A stretch of 64,000 bases of DNA from contig NC_064753.1 in the NCBI RefSeq assembly GCF_011397635.1, positions 42,094,322 to 42,158,321 of the forward strand. Reading direction: 5' to 3'. The DNA is from Epinephelus fuscoguttatus (lineage: Eukaryota > Chordata > Actinopteri > Perciformes > Serranidae). Below are positions 1 through 17,074 of the stretch, one piece after another. A program made the position numbers and the translations under genes. The first letter of the stretch is position 1; the number at the start of each line of letters is the position of its first letter. Under the pieces are notes generated by a model. The model saw only the letters and a program-made list of their open reading frames with translations, did not search any database and was not told the origin of the DNA.

Positions 1-302
1 TCCCCAAAAAACGGGCCTTTCTCAAACAAATTTCAACTTAATGGGGTAATAAACGACTTCATTAGACAATGAAAACTAAGATTTACCAAAGGTACGGCGG
101 TTAAGCGGCCTCCTCCACGCTCCACCCTCACTTCCGCACACCTGCCTTTAATTAAAGGTTCCCAAGAAGCCAGGTAAGGTGGTGCGTCGGAGTGACTCAA
201 AAAATAATGGGAAACTAGGACTTTCTAGAAATGGCTTTTAACTGCCATAACATAGAAACTAGAGTCAGCGAGGAATTTATATTATTGAATATTGCAGCGA
301 TT
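1..302. other. intergenic, nothing recognised
   Basis: No coding exon, RNA gene or clear repeat is visible before the hAT-like terminus at 311. A 60-codon ORF at 231-413 runs into that terminus and has no recognisable content. Confidence 0.5.
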
Positions 303-451
303 CTTTATAGTAAGGGTGTCAAACATACGGCCCGGGGGCCAGAACCGGCCAGCCAAAGGGGCCAATCCGGCCGTCTAGTTGACTTTGCACACCTAATGTT
401 GATGCAGATGTGAAGGCTGAGAGGACTCAGGAGCAATTTAAACAGTGAGCA

Positions 452-1898
452 GAGAGGTATTCCAGGTAGGAGGTTCAACAAACTCTGAGTCTATCCCTGA
501 ACTCTGAGTTGATTTACCCTGAGATGGGAAACTCTGAGTTACCGGTTCCAGAACAGCTGATCTGAGTTAGTTCAGTCAACTCTGAGTATGTTCACTCTGA
601 GTTAAGCCGACAATAAAAAGCCATCATCAATGGAGCTCTGACTCCATGATTCACCATGGCAACAGGTAAATAAAAGACAGCGCCTCCATTTTAATCCAGT
701 GGATGTAGAGATATTAATGCATGTGTAGCAGACGGTGCACGTTTATCTTTAAAAGAAGAGCCTGAGTCAGAGCGAGGAAAGTGTAAATAAGTTAACCATA
801 AAGTTAATAAAAAAGTTTATTCAGTGTTGTCCGTTTAGTCGTCATTTATCAGACTTACATTTCCTTAATGGAGATAAAGTGGCTGTGTATCAGGCTGTAG
901 ATACATTACATTATATTAATATATTTGTTCAGATTTAATCTGATGGGGAAAAACACAGGAGGCAGAAGATTTAAAACATATAGGCGAGGCTATAGATCAA
1001 AGACATAAAGACATGACTGTAAACTCACAGTCTGACCCAGTAATAATATGTTTGGTGATTTGCACTTGAAAAGATGTTAAGGTTAAAATACATAGATTTT
1101 AAAATGTTGGACATCTATTTGTATCTTGACTCAACATCATTCAGTGGTTTTATTTCAGCTACAAATGTAGTAAATTTAAAGACAGTGAAATGCTGCACCA
1201 TTGCTCACTCAGAAATATTAACATATAATCCCCAATATTAGGCTATAGGAATTATGTTCCATCAGTACGACCAATGACATCAGTGATAGAGATCATTAGT
1301 CACTGATACTACGTGTCTAAAGCTTCATACCGATTTTTAAAATTTAAATAATTAGACCTACACATTATGCGCAATAAACATTTGGGAGCTGCTCTAACAG
1401 TCTGACAGTCTGATCCTTGTGCACAGTGTTATAAAAATAATAAATATAAAAAGGACAGAGGTTTGATTCTGAGCTGAGGGTGAATTCTCGCTGTGTAATA
1501 TTTGAATGTAAAGACAAAAACCGATGTCCAAAGAAATGACTGATGTGCATAAATTCAATGACTTAAGACAGTCCTGAGTAACAAACTAATGTCCAGCAGG
1601 ATTTAGACTGTGGCGGATGTTAAATCTCCGCTAATTAATGCGCTTCGATACAAGCTTTGACACGGACTGAATGAATGAGGAAATGAAACAGCGTGTAAGA
1701 GGGAGGAGACAGAGAGAAACTCAGGGTTTATTGAAGAAAACCTGTCAGCGAGCAGGTTGGGTTCACAGAGTCAGTTGCCATGGTGATTGACTCAGAGTTT
1801 GATTTACCTCTCTTTCTGGAACTGAAAACCCAGAGTTTCCCTCATTTCAGGGTTAACATACTCAGAGTTTTCACATAACCTGCTTTCTGGAATACCCC
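452..1898. mobile_element. PIF/Harbinger-like MITE nested in the hAT copy
   Basis: The ends are inverted: GAGGTATTCCAG at 452 and GGAATACCCC ending at 1898. Subterminal blocks on both sides contain repeated AACTCTGAGT motifs in opposite orientation. The second hAT copy (reverse strand near 12010) reads AGTGAGCAGATA where this copy reads AGTGAGCA, then the insert, then TCAGATA. That copy is effectively the empty site and fixes the insertion point. No transposase ORF is seen. Confidence 0.7.
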
Positions 1899-1948
1899 TC
1901 AGATAGCCTACTTCATGCAAAATACAAATAACATATTACAAAAAACTA

Positions 1949-2262
1949 ATATAACATGCTAACGTTATTGGCACAAGCCTATGGCATTTTACATTGTATA
2001 AATTAGCCTAGCAGCTAGCGATCTTTTCCTCTTCTCATATAAAGCCAGGGACAACAGCAACATTTAACAAAGTTAACAGTACAAAATTTGGCTTCATTAC
2101 AACTCACAAAGTTCAGTGACAAAACAACTGTCTTGTACTAAACATGTTTTCCATACAAATATAACATGCTAATGTTATTAGCACAAGCCTATGGCATTTT
2201 ACATTGTATAAATTAGCCTAGCGACTAGCAGAGATTTCCTCTGCTCATATGAAGCCAGAATA
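1949..2262. repeat. direct duplication of about 100 bp
   Basis: A block with ATAACATGCTAA, CACAAGCCTATGGC and TGTATAAATTAGCCTAGC occurs at about 1949-2050 and again at about 2160-2262, about 211 bp apart. It lies inside the hAT copy, to the right of the Harbinger insertion. Confidence 0.8.
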
Positions 2263-2559
2263 ATTACTAGTACAAATTCCTGAAGGATAAATTACACACA
2301 AAACTTAAAATGCTATTTTTTTGTGGAGGCTTTATTGTCTTCACAATTTATTGTTTCTTATCTGTGAAATACAAGTAAATAAAACCTTCATTTCCACTGA
2401 GGGAAATGTTTTCAGCTTATAAAAGTAGACAAGAGGTCTGAAGCCCTGCAACGTGTAGTTACATTTCTGAGGAGGTGTACGTCAGGCTATGGTGTAGGCT
2501 CCATTTTGACGTAGAGCCTATGCCGTAGCTATGGCGCTGATTCAACACAGAAGTATCAA

Positions 2560-3660
2560 TTCCGCATTAAAGGCTTCTCCACTCTGACCAGAACACAACT
2601 CTCTGAAATAACAGTGAATACTTACTGTGGTCATACTTAAAGATATTGAACATTGTGCAGAATATTGTCAACCAGCAGCTTCAGTACAAAATAATCTGGA
2701 TCAGACTTCTGTCTTATATGGGTGGAACCCTGCTGCTGAAGCACTGACAAAACCTCAGATTGTAAATGGTTTGTAAGGCAGCGGATGACTTAACCTGCTT
2801 CTGTATTAGCTTCCACTTTAGAGGAAAATTATGGGGGAAAAAATCATATGTAATGAAAGTGAGTAGTCGACTGACTGAATGTGGAAAAACTGAGATACTG
2901 TTGAATTTGCACCAAATGTTTCTTCTTTGCTTAGTAAATGGATGAATGTTTTCTGAGAATAATTGAAGGGGTTGATATTTGTAGGTTATTGTGCAGTGGT
3001 TTCACTGGTCCAGCCCACCTGAGATCAAATTGGGCTGTATGTGGCCCCTGAACTAAAATGAGTTTGACACCCCTGCTTTAGGTTGACTTACTGTTTTAGC
3101 TGCCCATTAACTAAAGCTAGTAATAAGAAAATGACTTTTGTTCTCCAGATATGTGACTTTTACCCTGATTAACGTTGAAGAAGCAGTATTAGAGCCATTT
3201 ATGAAATACACAAGAGGATTAGTTGTTCAGCATTTTGCCTTAAATTTTGTCTGAAAGTGAAACTAGTCTTCACTTGTAAAGTGTGGGACTTAATGTTGCA
3301 GTTGTGCGACTGTGCATTTGTCTACCTTACCCATGGTTATCATCCTTTTATAAGGAAATTGATATCCTTAATGGCTGACACTTTATTCATAACTATAAAC
3401 ATAAGTATTTTCCCCAATTTCTGAACATCATTTATGAACGTCTTTCTTAACCGGCAGGCCTTTTCCACAGCAGATATCTTGACTGGTCATAGTGGGAAAA
3501 TTACACTGATAGCTCCATTAGTGTCCCAGTAGAGTGTGGTAGTAAGTCAGAAACGACCATCATTTTATTGATTGTAATAATTTATACCTGTGCTTTTTCT
3601 ACACATCAAAATGTCTCCTGTCAAAAGGTTGTGTCAGAGATGAGCATCATGTTTTTAAAA
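2560..3660. repeat. left arm of an inverted repeat flanking htatip2
   Basis: Segments 2565-2960 and 3345-3660 recur in reverse complement at about 11580-11990 and 11265-11580. Shared landmarks are TAAAGATATTGAACATTGTGC, GGGTGGAACCCTGCTGCTG and the GACTGGTCATAGTGGGAAAA block. About 385 bp (2960-3345), including the right hAT terminus, is absent from the other arm. Confidence 0.8.
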
Positions 3661-3954
3661 GTATATTTTAATGTGCACCCATGCTTGTTTTTGAACTGAG
3701 CTTTCATATTCAAGTGCGCATGCGCAGTCCGTACAGCATTGTCCATGGTGGGACATGAGGATGAGAACGAGGCTCGCAGAGGTTCAAGGGTCTCTCCCTT
3801 TCTGTCCAGTTTATTATAATATCATACCTAATAAATACATTATACAGTTTACAGTATTGCTGTGAATATTCCCGTCGATCACTGACGGTGACGATTATTT
3901 CTATCTTTCCAGTCAGCCTATCAACGGAGCAGACACACAGCACCGTCCGCTAAA

Positions 3955-3987
3955 ATGAAGCAACCAGGAAGTGTTCCAGCAATTTAA
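3955..3987 (+). promoter_or_regulatory. upstream ORF in the htatip2 5' leader
   Basis: An ATG with A at -3 opens a 10-codon reading frame that stops at 3985-3987, 15 bases before the main start codon. If transcription begins upstream of 3955, the short frame would force reinitiation or leaky scanning. The transcription start cannot be read from the sequence, so its use is inference. Confidence 0.4.
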
Positions 3988-4002
3988 TCGTCGCTCCTGG
4001 CG

Positions 4003-9782
<5,780 letters not shown>

Positions 9783-10420
9783 AGGAGAGCAGGAAATACA
9801 CTGAGGTGAGAAAAACGCATAACAAGCAGTGGTTCCTGACATGGGACTGACACATGTTGGGTTAATGCTGTAGTCCTGTAAACTTCAGAGAGATTTAAAT
9901 GGCAGTGTGCACTCTGAGATTACACACAAACAGAACAAATAAGCATAATTAATAATTAGGAGGTAGATTTATTTGTTCTGCATAACAAATCTATTCATAA
10001 GATTGCTGGTCGGTAAATATTTGGGACTCTGGTTTAAGGAGTTTTAAAGTTCTGTCCAGTTTTGTTCCCGAGTCAGATAAAGAAAATTCTGCTAAGATGA
10101 TCACTTAATTTATATATCCACAACAAAGGCTTTAGCTTTCATCTTAAGGTAATAATTCATGATTAATATTCAAATTTTGGCACAGTCCTCTTACAGCTGT
10201 GGTAATGATTTAAACAATGAAGTCTGGAAAGAAAATATAAATCAAGTAGTTAGATTTCTTTTGCTTAAGTTAATTCTTTGGACTTTGGTTAAATTCACTG
10301 TTTTTCACATTTTTTTTATTTTCTCTTCTCAGGTCATTTCAGCAGCTGTACGGAGACGACAACATAAGCAAAATATTTCATCATGGAATTATATTGTTTG
10401 GTTTTTTTGTCTTGAATAAA
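9783..10420 (+). other. htatip2: htatip2 3'UTR with a predicted intron and poly(A) signal
   Basis: Twenty-three bases after the stop codon, CTGAG is followed by a good donor, GTGAGAAA, at 9806. A long pyrimidine tract ending CTTCTCAG at 10332 is a strong acceptor. AATAAA lies at 10415-10420. A 3'UTR intron at 9806-10332 is therefore predicted. Its junction is under 50 bases from the stop, so nonsense-mediated decay would not be expected. Confidence 0.6.
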
Positions 10421-11254
10421 ATTTAATATTTTCATCAGGGAACAACTGCCAGGCTTTATCATGTGTGCCATTTGTGCTCGGAGACAACACACTGACCAAC
10501 TGCCTTAAAGTAAATGCTGACGTTCATCCTGCATCAGATTAAAAATTCAGAATGTCTTTTACATGCTTTCTTTAAGTTATTATCAATATTTAACTGTGTT
10601 TGATTTAGAAAAATGTTCTGATCATGACTGTCAATATTATTAATATCTGATGTCTGTATCTGAGCTATACTGCATCTGTGCACCATTTGGTATATTGCAT
10701 GCATATACACAATATCTATGATACATCACAGGTCATTTATGAATTCATGCAGACAACATGCAGATTCTTGTTTTGGTTGCTCTCATTGCTCAAAGTGAAG
10801 CACTTCAAACTGCCTTTGTGTTTGAGAGATGATTCAAATAAAGTTGCCTTCTCTCTCTGTCTGGCAGCGCCCCCTTGTGACTGAATGTGGTTACGTCAGT
10901 GGTCTCTAAATATTTGTATGATACAGACTCCTTCTCATCCAGAAACCTGAGGTTACATTTTATGTTTAAGTCCCAATAGCCAAATGAGTCTTGAACTCTT
11001 GAGATGCCACCTCGCAGAAGGTGACCTACACAGTGGCATTTTTTTCTGTAGGGTCTCAAACAGGTTTTCCAAGAGACTAGATTAGAATTCATATCTGTAC
11101 ATTTAATCTGCTTTAAGATTACAGAAATAGTCATTTGTGTTGATTAACCTGCTGGTGCTTTGTTTTTTTAAATTCTGAATGAATTAAAAACAAAAAACAA
11201 ACAAAAAAAAACATATAAAAACATACACATGCTCATGAAAACATGCTGTCTGGG
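10421..11254. other. htatip2-downstream intergenic sequence
   Basis: No exon is recognised. An ATTCAAATAAAG poly(A)-like signal occurs near 10835 and could serve a longer htatip2 transcript. A 109-codon ORF on the minus strand (10805-11134) has no recognisable domain. Confidence 0.4.
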
Positions 11255-12160
11255 GTGATAATTTTAATAACATGATGCTCATCTCTGATAGAACTCTTTA
11301 ACAGAGGACATTTTGACATGTAGAAAAAGCACAGGTATAATTTATTATAAATTATAAAATAAATGATGGCTCAATTACATAGAGCCATTTCTGACTTACT
11401 ACCACACCTTACTGGGACACTAATGGAGCCATCAGTGTAATTTTCCCACTATGACCAGTCAAAATATCTGCTGTGAAAAAGGCCTGCTGGCAAACAAACA
11501 CGTTCATAAAGAAATTGGGGTAAAACACTAAGTTATGAATAAAGGATATCATTTCCCTGTTTTAGCATAAAGAAGTTCATTCTGGAAACATTCATCCATT
11601 TACAAAACAAATGATGAACAGTGAACAATATCCTAAGGAAAAAAATGTGTAAAATCAACAGTTTGTCTCAGTTTTTTTCTCATTCAGTCAGTCTACTACT
11701 CACTGTCATTACATGTGACTTTTCTTCATAATTTTCCACTAAAGTGGAAGCTAATACAGAAGCAGGTTAAGTCATCTGCCATACAAACCATTTATAATCT
11801 GAAGTTTTGTCAGTGCCACAGCAGCAGGGTTCCACCCATACTGTTTTAAGATAAAAGTCTGATACAGATTATTTTATAGTGAAGCTGCTGGTTGACAATA
11901 TTTTGCACAATGTTCAATATCTTTAAATATAACCACATAAAGTATTGATTGTTGTTTAAGAGAGCTGTATTCTGGTGAGAGTGGAGAAGCCTCTGAGGCA
12001 GTATTTTACATGGGATATCTGCTCACTGTTGAAATTGCTCCTGAAACCTCTCAGCCTTCACCAGAGCATCAACATTAGGTGTGTTAAGTCATCTAGTGGA
12101 CTGGATCGGACCCTTAGGTGGGCCGGTTCTGGCCCCTGGGTCATATGTTTGACACCCCTG
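11255..12160. repeat. right arm of the inverted repeat, with hAT copy 2
   Basis: Read on the minus strand, this begins at 12160 with CAGGGGTGTCAAACATATG, the hAT terminus. It continues through the same interior as 311-451 and 2565-2960, lacking the Harbinger insert and the 1930-2565 segment, then through the homologue of 3345-3660. The arms differ by point changes and indels, so the duplication is old. Confidence 0.8.
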
Positions 12161-12452
12161 ATCTAAAGCAATCTTTGTAGCAAGACAGTCAGTGCTTTAG
12201 CTTTAAATAAAGTTGTTTCACACAGTAAAACAGATATAAAATGTTAAGAATTAACTGCTGACAGTCTGCAGGTCCATACTCTTTTTTTTTAAATCCAAAA
12301 TATACAAATGTTTGCCTGCACACATCAACAGATTCTTCCTTCCTTCCACACATACACTGTATATACACTGCACATTTCATTAAATCACAGAAAACACCTT
12401 AATTTAACTCTCAAAAGTGATACTAAGCAAAATAATTTACCTCAAACTGACG

Positions 12453-12460
12453 TATTTAAG
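12453..12460 (+). promoter_or_regulatory. TATA-like element upstream of the secreted-protein gene
   Basis: TATTTAAG followed by GGGGAACACAC lies about 210 bases before the predicted start codon, with the remainder as a plausible 5' leader. There is no independent support. Confidence 0.25.
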
Positions 12461-12668
12461 GGGAACACACAGCTTTCTCTTCCTCTTGCAGCCTTGGGTG
12501 TTGCCGTCAGGGCCATGCAGCAATTAGTCCACAATGAGGAACAGCTGAGTGGATCTGCCTCTCGCTGCTTAGAGTGTAGAAACAGGTGTCTGGGTCTGTG
12601 TTCCCTGTTTCAACAGGTTGAGCATGAGTTAGTTTTGGGTATGGTGCTGCAGGAAAAAAAGCTTAGCA

Positions 12669-14229
12669 ATGAGCGCTACACATTGTTTGAGGTAAAGTGT
12701 CCTGTGTAATGTCACTTTTCATTTTAGCTATTTGAATACTTTGTAAACTTATGGTCCTAACCTGTGTTGTCCTTTACTCTGCAGGCTGTTTGTGCTTTGT
12801 TTTTGGCTGCTGGTTGGTGATGTAAATTGTGAGAACACCCAGAGAGGTATTGCATGCTATTTTAACAGCCATTAACTTTTAACATGAAAATGACTGTTGT
12901 ATAGACAGACCTGTACAGTCTCCGTCTGTGTGTTTTGTTTCAATAGGTCATGTCCAACATGTCTACGCAGGACAGGCCCCAAGGGGAGTCCACAATGACA
13001 ACAGAGACGATAAAAGATGGAGTGAACCACCTATTGTCAGAATCCCTGCAGCTGGTTACAAGATATCAAGTGTGGACAGAGGGATACAAGGCAACATTTA
13101 CCCTGCACAAGAAGACCACAGCACTGCCTCTAGATCATCACAGATCCAAAGCCAATATCCTGTTATGCCTGAAATACAAAGAAGCAATGATCCAAAAAGA
13201 CAAGTTAACCATTTCCAACCTGGCTTCAGCTCAGCCTCAGTTACTCAAAGACGAAGTAATGTGATGCACAGCCGCTCTGGAAACAAAGCATTTGCTTTCC
13301 CTGATGGCGAAAAGATTCCTCCAGTTCACGACCCACTCCATATTTATCATGCAGGAGCTGAGTCGACAGGAAGGTTTTCATCTGTTGAGGTAGACAAACC
13401 TCCAGTAGGCTTAGGACCCAACAACAGAAGGGTCCCCATCTTCTCACACAGCAGTAAAGCAAGTCAGGCAATTCACATAAACCCCTCCAGACCCAACACA
13501 AATCTGCAAGAGTCGCATCGCATACCCAGGCCTGAGGTTGGTGGACATCGCTCTGCTTATGTTTTCCCCAAAAGTTTTAATCATGGGAGAACAAACTTGC
13601 TACGAAATGTTTTCAAACCCATAGACAAGGAGACAGACTCCGTCATAAAGGGATATTCTCCTGACAGCAACTCAGCAGGAAAAGTAGGCTCACAGATATG
13701 GCGTCCCAGGGTCTATAGCAGCGACGTGATGTCTGAAGCAAGAGGATACACCCATGTCCGCCACCTCAAGCCTGCCTTTGACAAAACAAGGCCCCAAGCT
13801 AGTTCTACAGCAGGTAGAAAGTTCTTGGAATCAGGGCATCCACCTGTAAAACACAATCCTGGCATTTATAGCCATGATTCAACAAAACTAGGGTTTGGTC
13901 CCGGGGTTCCAGCATCAGGTGAAAGGCAGCGAAATTATAACTTCAGAGGAAGCCAGCCCAGCAGCTGGCATCCTCCAACACCAGACAGAGCGCAAGTTCC
14001 TGTCCAAGGCAAATTCAAACCTTTCCAAAGACATCCTACAAATGATGCTGCTCACAACCACTCACCATACAGTGAAACAACTCCCACTCAGACAACTCTT
14101 ACTCCTCGTTTAAACTCCACGGGTACAACTTCATCAATTCTTCCTTCAGTTACTGGAAACTGGAGCACCAAGTCTGCTTCACCTCTGCAAACAACGGGCC
14201 GAGATGAAGAACTCAAGCCTCAAGCATAG
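12669..14229 (+). CDS. predicted secreted, cysteine-free disordered protein; three exons
   Basis: I do not recognise this gene. Exons are 12669-12691, 12785-12846 and 12947-14229. GT-AG junctions and phases 2 and 1 join without a break into 455 codons. The ATG has G at -3. Exons 1 and 2 together encode a classic signal peptide: a short polar start, then LRLFVLCFWLLVG and a likely cleavage after DVNC. The mature part (about 430 residues) appears to contain no cysteine. It is rich in Ser, Pro, His, Arg, Asn and Gln, and ends in a Thr/Ser-rich stretch suited to O-glycosylation, with NST and NWS sequons. No folded domain, membrane segment or strict repeat is visible. It could be an extracellular-matrix, egg-envelope or mucin-like protein; this is inference from composition. 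The preserved 1.28-kb frame beginning exactly at a good acceptor argues for a real gene. Confidence 0.7.
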
Positions 14230-14640
14230 AACCATGACGGCCAGTCTGAGAGTTCAGCAGAAGTTGGATCTTCCTTTGAACAAAACACTTGCAGTTTATC
14301 CTCCAAAGCTGCAACCAGCAGATGAAGAAAGGATCTCAAGATTTCTAGACATCATTAATCCGGTAAACTGGAGTTTAAATTGACCTGCCAGATGCTGCAC
14401 AAACGTCAACATGGGGGACAGCAAGAAGGTACACCTTTGTGGTCAACTGAAGCTTTTTTGGCATCTTATCCAAATTTGTTATTTCTATTTGCAAGAATGT
14501 GAACGTGAAAGTTGATAGTCATACTATTTATGTAGTAACTAACTTTATGTTCCCCCCCTTCAGATTTTAAACCGACTGGGAGATCTGCACTTTTCCAGAA
14601 AGGGTCTCACTGTGAATAAAAGAACATTTAAAACCTTCGC
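14230..14640 (+). other. 3' region of the secreted-protein gene
   Basis: An AATAAA signal lies at 14615-14620. A possible 3'UTR intron runs from GTACAC at 14430 to a pyrimidine-rich acceptor ending CTTCAG near 14564. Just after the stop, another frame stays open to about 14383 and encodes a plausible helix with EERISRFLDIINP, which may be an alternative C-terminus. Confidence 0.4.
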
Positions 14641-16000
14641 TAATTTTTGTTCCTTTGTTTTCTCTTTACAGAATAGTTTTGCTATTGTAGGTACACCACA
14701 AATCAGAGTTGATCAGAGGTTAGTTTGCAGGTTAAAGCTTTTCTCTCAGGTAAAAGAAAATGTTTCCGAGTGGTCGAGAGCACTCACGCCAAGAGAAGAG
14801 AAAACATCTTGTTTTCACAGTACACTAAATTTTTGTCCAGAGCAAGGAAACACAAGTTTTAAATTTGAGGGACATAAAAAAATACATGAATATCATACAA
14901 TCAAATTTAGATGATGTTTTGGATTATTAAATTATGAGCCAAAGAAACACCACTGCACTAGTTCCATTGATCCCACTCAAGCACTGTACTTGTCTGTACT
15001 TAAGACTTGCAGTTTTAACAATTGTTTAAATTATTTTCCAAGCAAATACATTTAATGGTTCCAGCGTCTCAAATGTGAGGACTTGCTGCTTTTTTCCTTT
15101 GAATTACTGGAATTATTCTGATTAAAATTGATGACAATTTCTCTGCTTTGAGTACTTTTGCTTTTAATACTTAAGTAATATTTCCAACACAGGACTTTTA
15201 CTAGTAACTCAGAATTTTAACAGTGCGGTATTTTACTTAAGTAAAAGATCTGAATGCTTCCTCCACCACTGCTGCTGACAGTGTCCACAGTATTACAAAG
15301 GTTTTGTCATTTCTGTTTCTTTTCATGTGTCTGTAACACCAGGAAAACATTGGGAATTTATGTTACCTTTGTTTAAGTTTATTTAACACTAAGTAGGTTT
15401 TACTTCTGCAAAACTTCTTTTTCTTCCAACAGAAGAAAAAGTGGCATCGCTCCAATTCTTGGGCATGCGTCAAGAGTATTACATCACAGCACTTGCCCTT
15501 ATATCGTGTTTAGGGATAGTACCTATGCTCATAGGTTACTTCATTATTCAGCACACCTGTGTAAGAGCAGATTTGACTTCTCTTATTTTTTCTCTAAACA
15601 GTAAAACTGAGAAAAAAAATCTAAGAGAAATGTAAGAGAATGTTGCTGCATGGGGCCCAGTGATTGGCTAAAATAGGATGATTTATAACTGGGACAGAGC
15701 ACACAGTTCCCTTTGGTCAGGAGAGGCTTCTGAAATATTTTTTCTTTCTGATTTACATTTTATTTCATGCAATAATTTGCAGTGTAACATGAGAAGGATC
15801 AGACAAAAACTACTGAGGATCCATAAGAAACAATGGAAAGCTGAGATTTGGAATAGGCCTAAGCGCAGAAACTATGTTCAAATCAAAGCGGATTATGACA
15901 TTGAACTTTACGTCAAATTAAATGTAGCTACAAAGAGGGCAGATATCCCTTTGTGCTCAGCTAAGAACTGGTACCTTACCACTGGCAACTGAGGAGGGCA
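14641..16000. other. intergenic, no gene recognised
   Basis: The sequence is AT-rich. Short ORFs at 15441-15635 and 15678-15992 lack recognisable domains or convincing splice context. An AGTAAAAGATCTGAATGCTT-type stretch near 15240 resembles a common fish repeat end. Confidence 0.4.
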
Positions 16001-16182
16001 CAGTGGTGTAGTGGTAGTTGATGAGGTAGGTGTACTACTGGGTAGATGGGTAGGTTACAGAGGAGGAAGTGGGCATACTCTCCTATATATTACAATGGCT
16101 TTTTGGCTAATAGGTGGGTACACAGCCAGAAAAATAGATGGTATAGCCTGTATACCTGCGTATACCCACCACTACACCACTG
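16001..16182. mobile_element. short hAT-type MITE
   Basis: The 182-bp element starts CAGTGGTGTAGTGGT and ends ACCACTACACCACTG, a perfect 15-bp terminal inverted repeat. The flanks GGAGGGCA and GGTAGGCA agree at six of eight positions, as expected for an old 8-bp target-site duplication. Confidence 0.75.
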
Positions 16183-16499
16183 GGTAGGCAGATATGAAGG
16201 TATTTTTGTTGTTTGCTGAGGATGAATTTCATTTTGTGTTCCACTGCCTCATGTACAGCGTATTGAGGAATAATTTCTTTATAAATGTTTACTTGAATAA
16301 CTCAATTTGTTTTGGTTATGTGAAGGTAACAAGTTGTGCTGGCTCTTTAATAAAGATATTTTTGCAATACTTATATGAAATGCATGGAAACTAAGATGGA
16401 GAACATTGTATCTATCATTATAAGATATTTTTTATTGTGGAACTTCATGTTATGCCTGGTCATGTGGCCACCCTGGTTGTTGTCTAGTGTCTTGTGACA

Positions 16500-16601
16500 C
16501 ACTGGGCTCCGACTGGGATCTGGGCTCCACACTCCAGTCCAGTAGGTGTCAGTAATGCACCTGAAAGCAGGTTTTCCAACCGCCATTTAACTCGAAGAAG
16601 C
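16500..16601. repeat. teleost repeat block next to a GAAGAAG tail
   Basis: The block CTCCAGTCCAGTAGGTGTCAG, GTAATGCACCT and CCAACCGCCATT, followed by GAAGAAG, is a common fish motif. The GAAGAAG tail resumes after 19660, so the large element at 16608-19659 was inserted into this repeat. Confidence 0.45.
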
Positions 16602-16684
16602 ATCATCGGGTGCGTCCCAAGTCTCTTAAATTACTGCTAGTGCTACTGCTAGCTGACTTTGCTAGCTGTTTAGCCCCTCCCACC

Positions 16685-17030
16685 CATAGACATATATACA
16701 TAGACGCCGCATTGACTGCCGCTGCCCATTGGAGCCGACGTCCTCGCCGGCCGCCATCTTGGATGGGTCTCGCTTCGCCTCCACAGTGCATTCACTTCTA
16801 TTGAGGAAGGAGCTGTATGCACAAGTAAAATAGAATAACTCACTGAATTTTCAACTGATTTTCACGCGGTTTGGTTTGTTACAAACGGCACACATGTAGT
16901 TATGATACAGGATGCTTTCGTACATTAAAAATGCGGGATTTCATGCTTTAATACTTTCTGCAGATAGCAACAGCATGTTGTTTAGGTCACAACACAGTGC
17001 TTTTATTTACCTCAACCTCAACCCCAGAGT

Positions 17031-17074
<44 letters not shown>

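Larger units (their letters stand above)
311..3075 (+). mobile_element. hAT-like non-autonomous transposon, copy 1
   Basis: The left end (GGGTGTCAAACAT at 314) and right end (ATGAGTTTGACACCCCTG, ending at 3075) are inverted repeats of the CAGGGGTGTCAAAC type typical of hAT elements. The flanks CTTTATAG and CTTTAGGT look like a worn 8-bp target-site duplication. No transposase reading frame is visible. A Harbinger-like element is inserted at 452-1898. A related, inverted copy lies at about 11580-12160. Confidence 0.65.

Noticed and set aside
12308-12709. 133-codon ORF as a coding exon
   Set aside because: Joining its frame at the donor after 12691 to the next acceptor gives an early stop. Another frame with an ATG at 12669 gives a signal peptide instead, so the ORF is mostly 5' leader.
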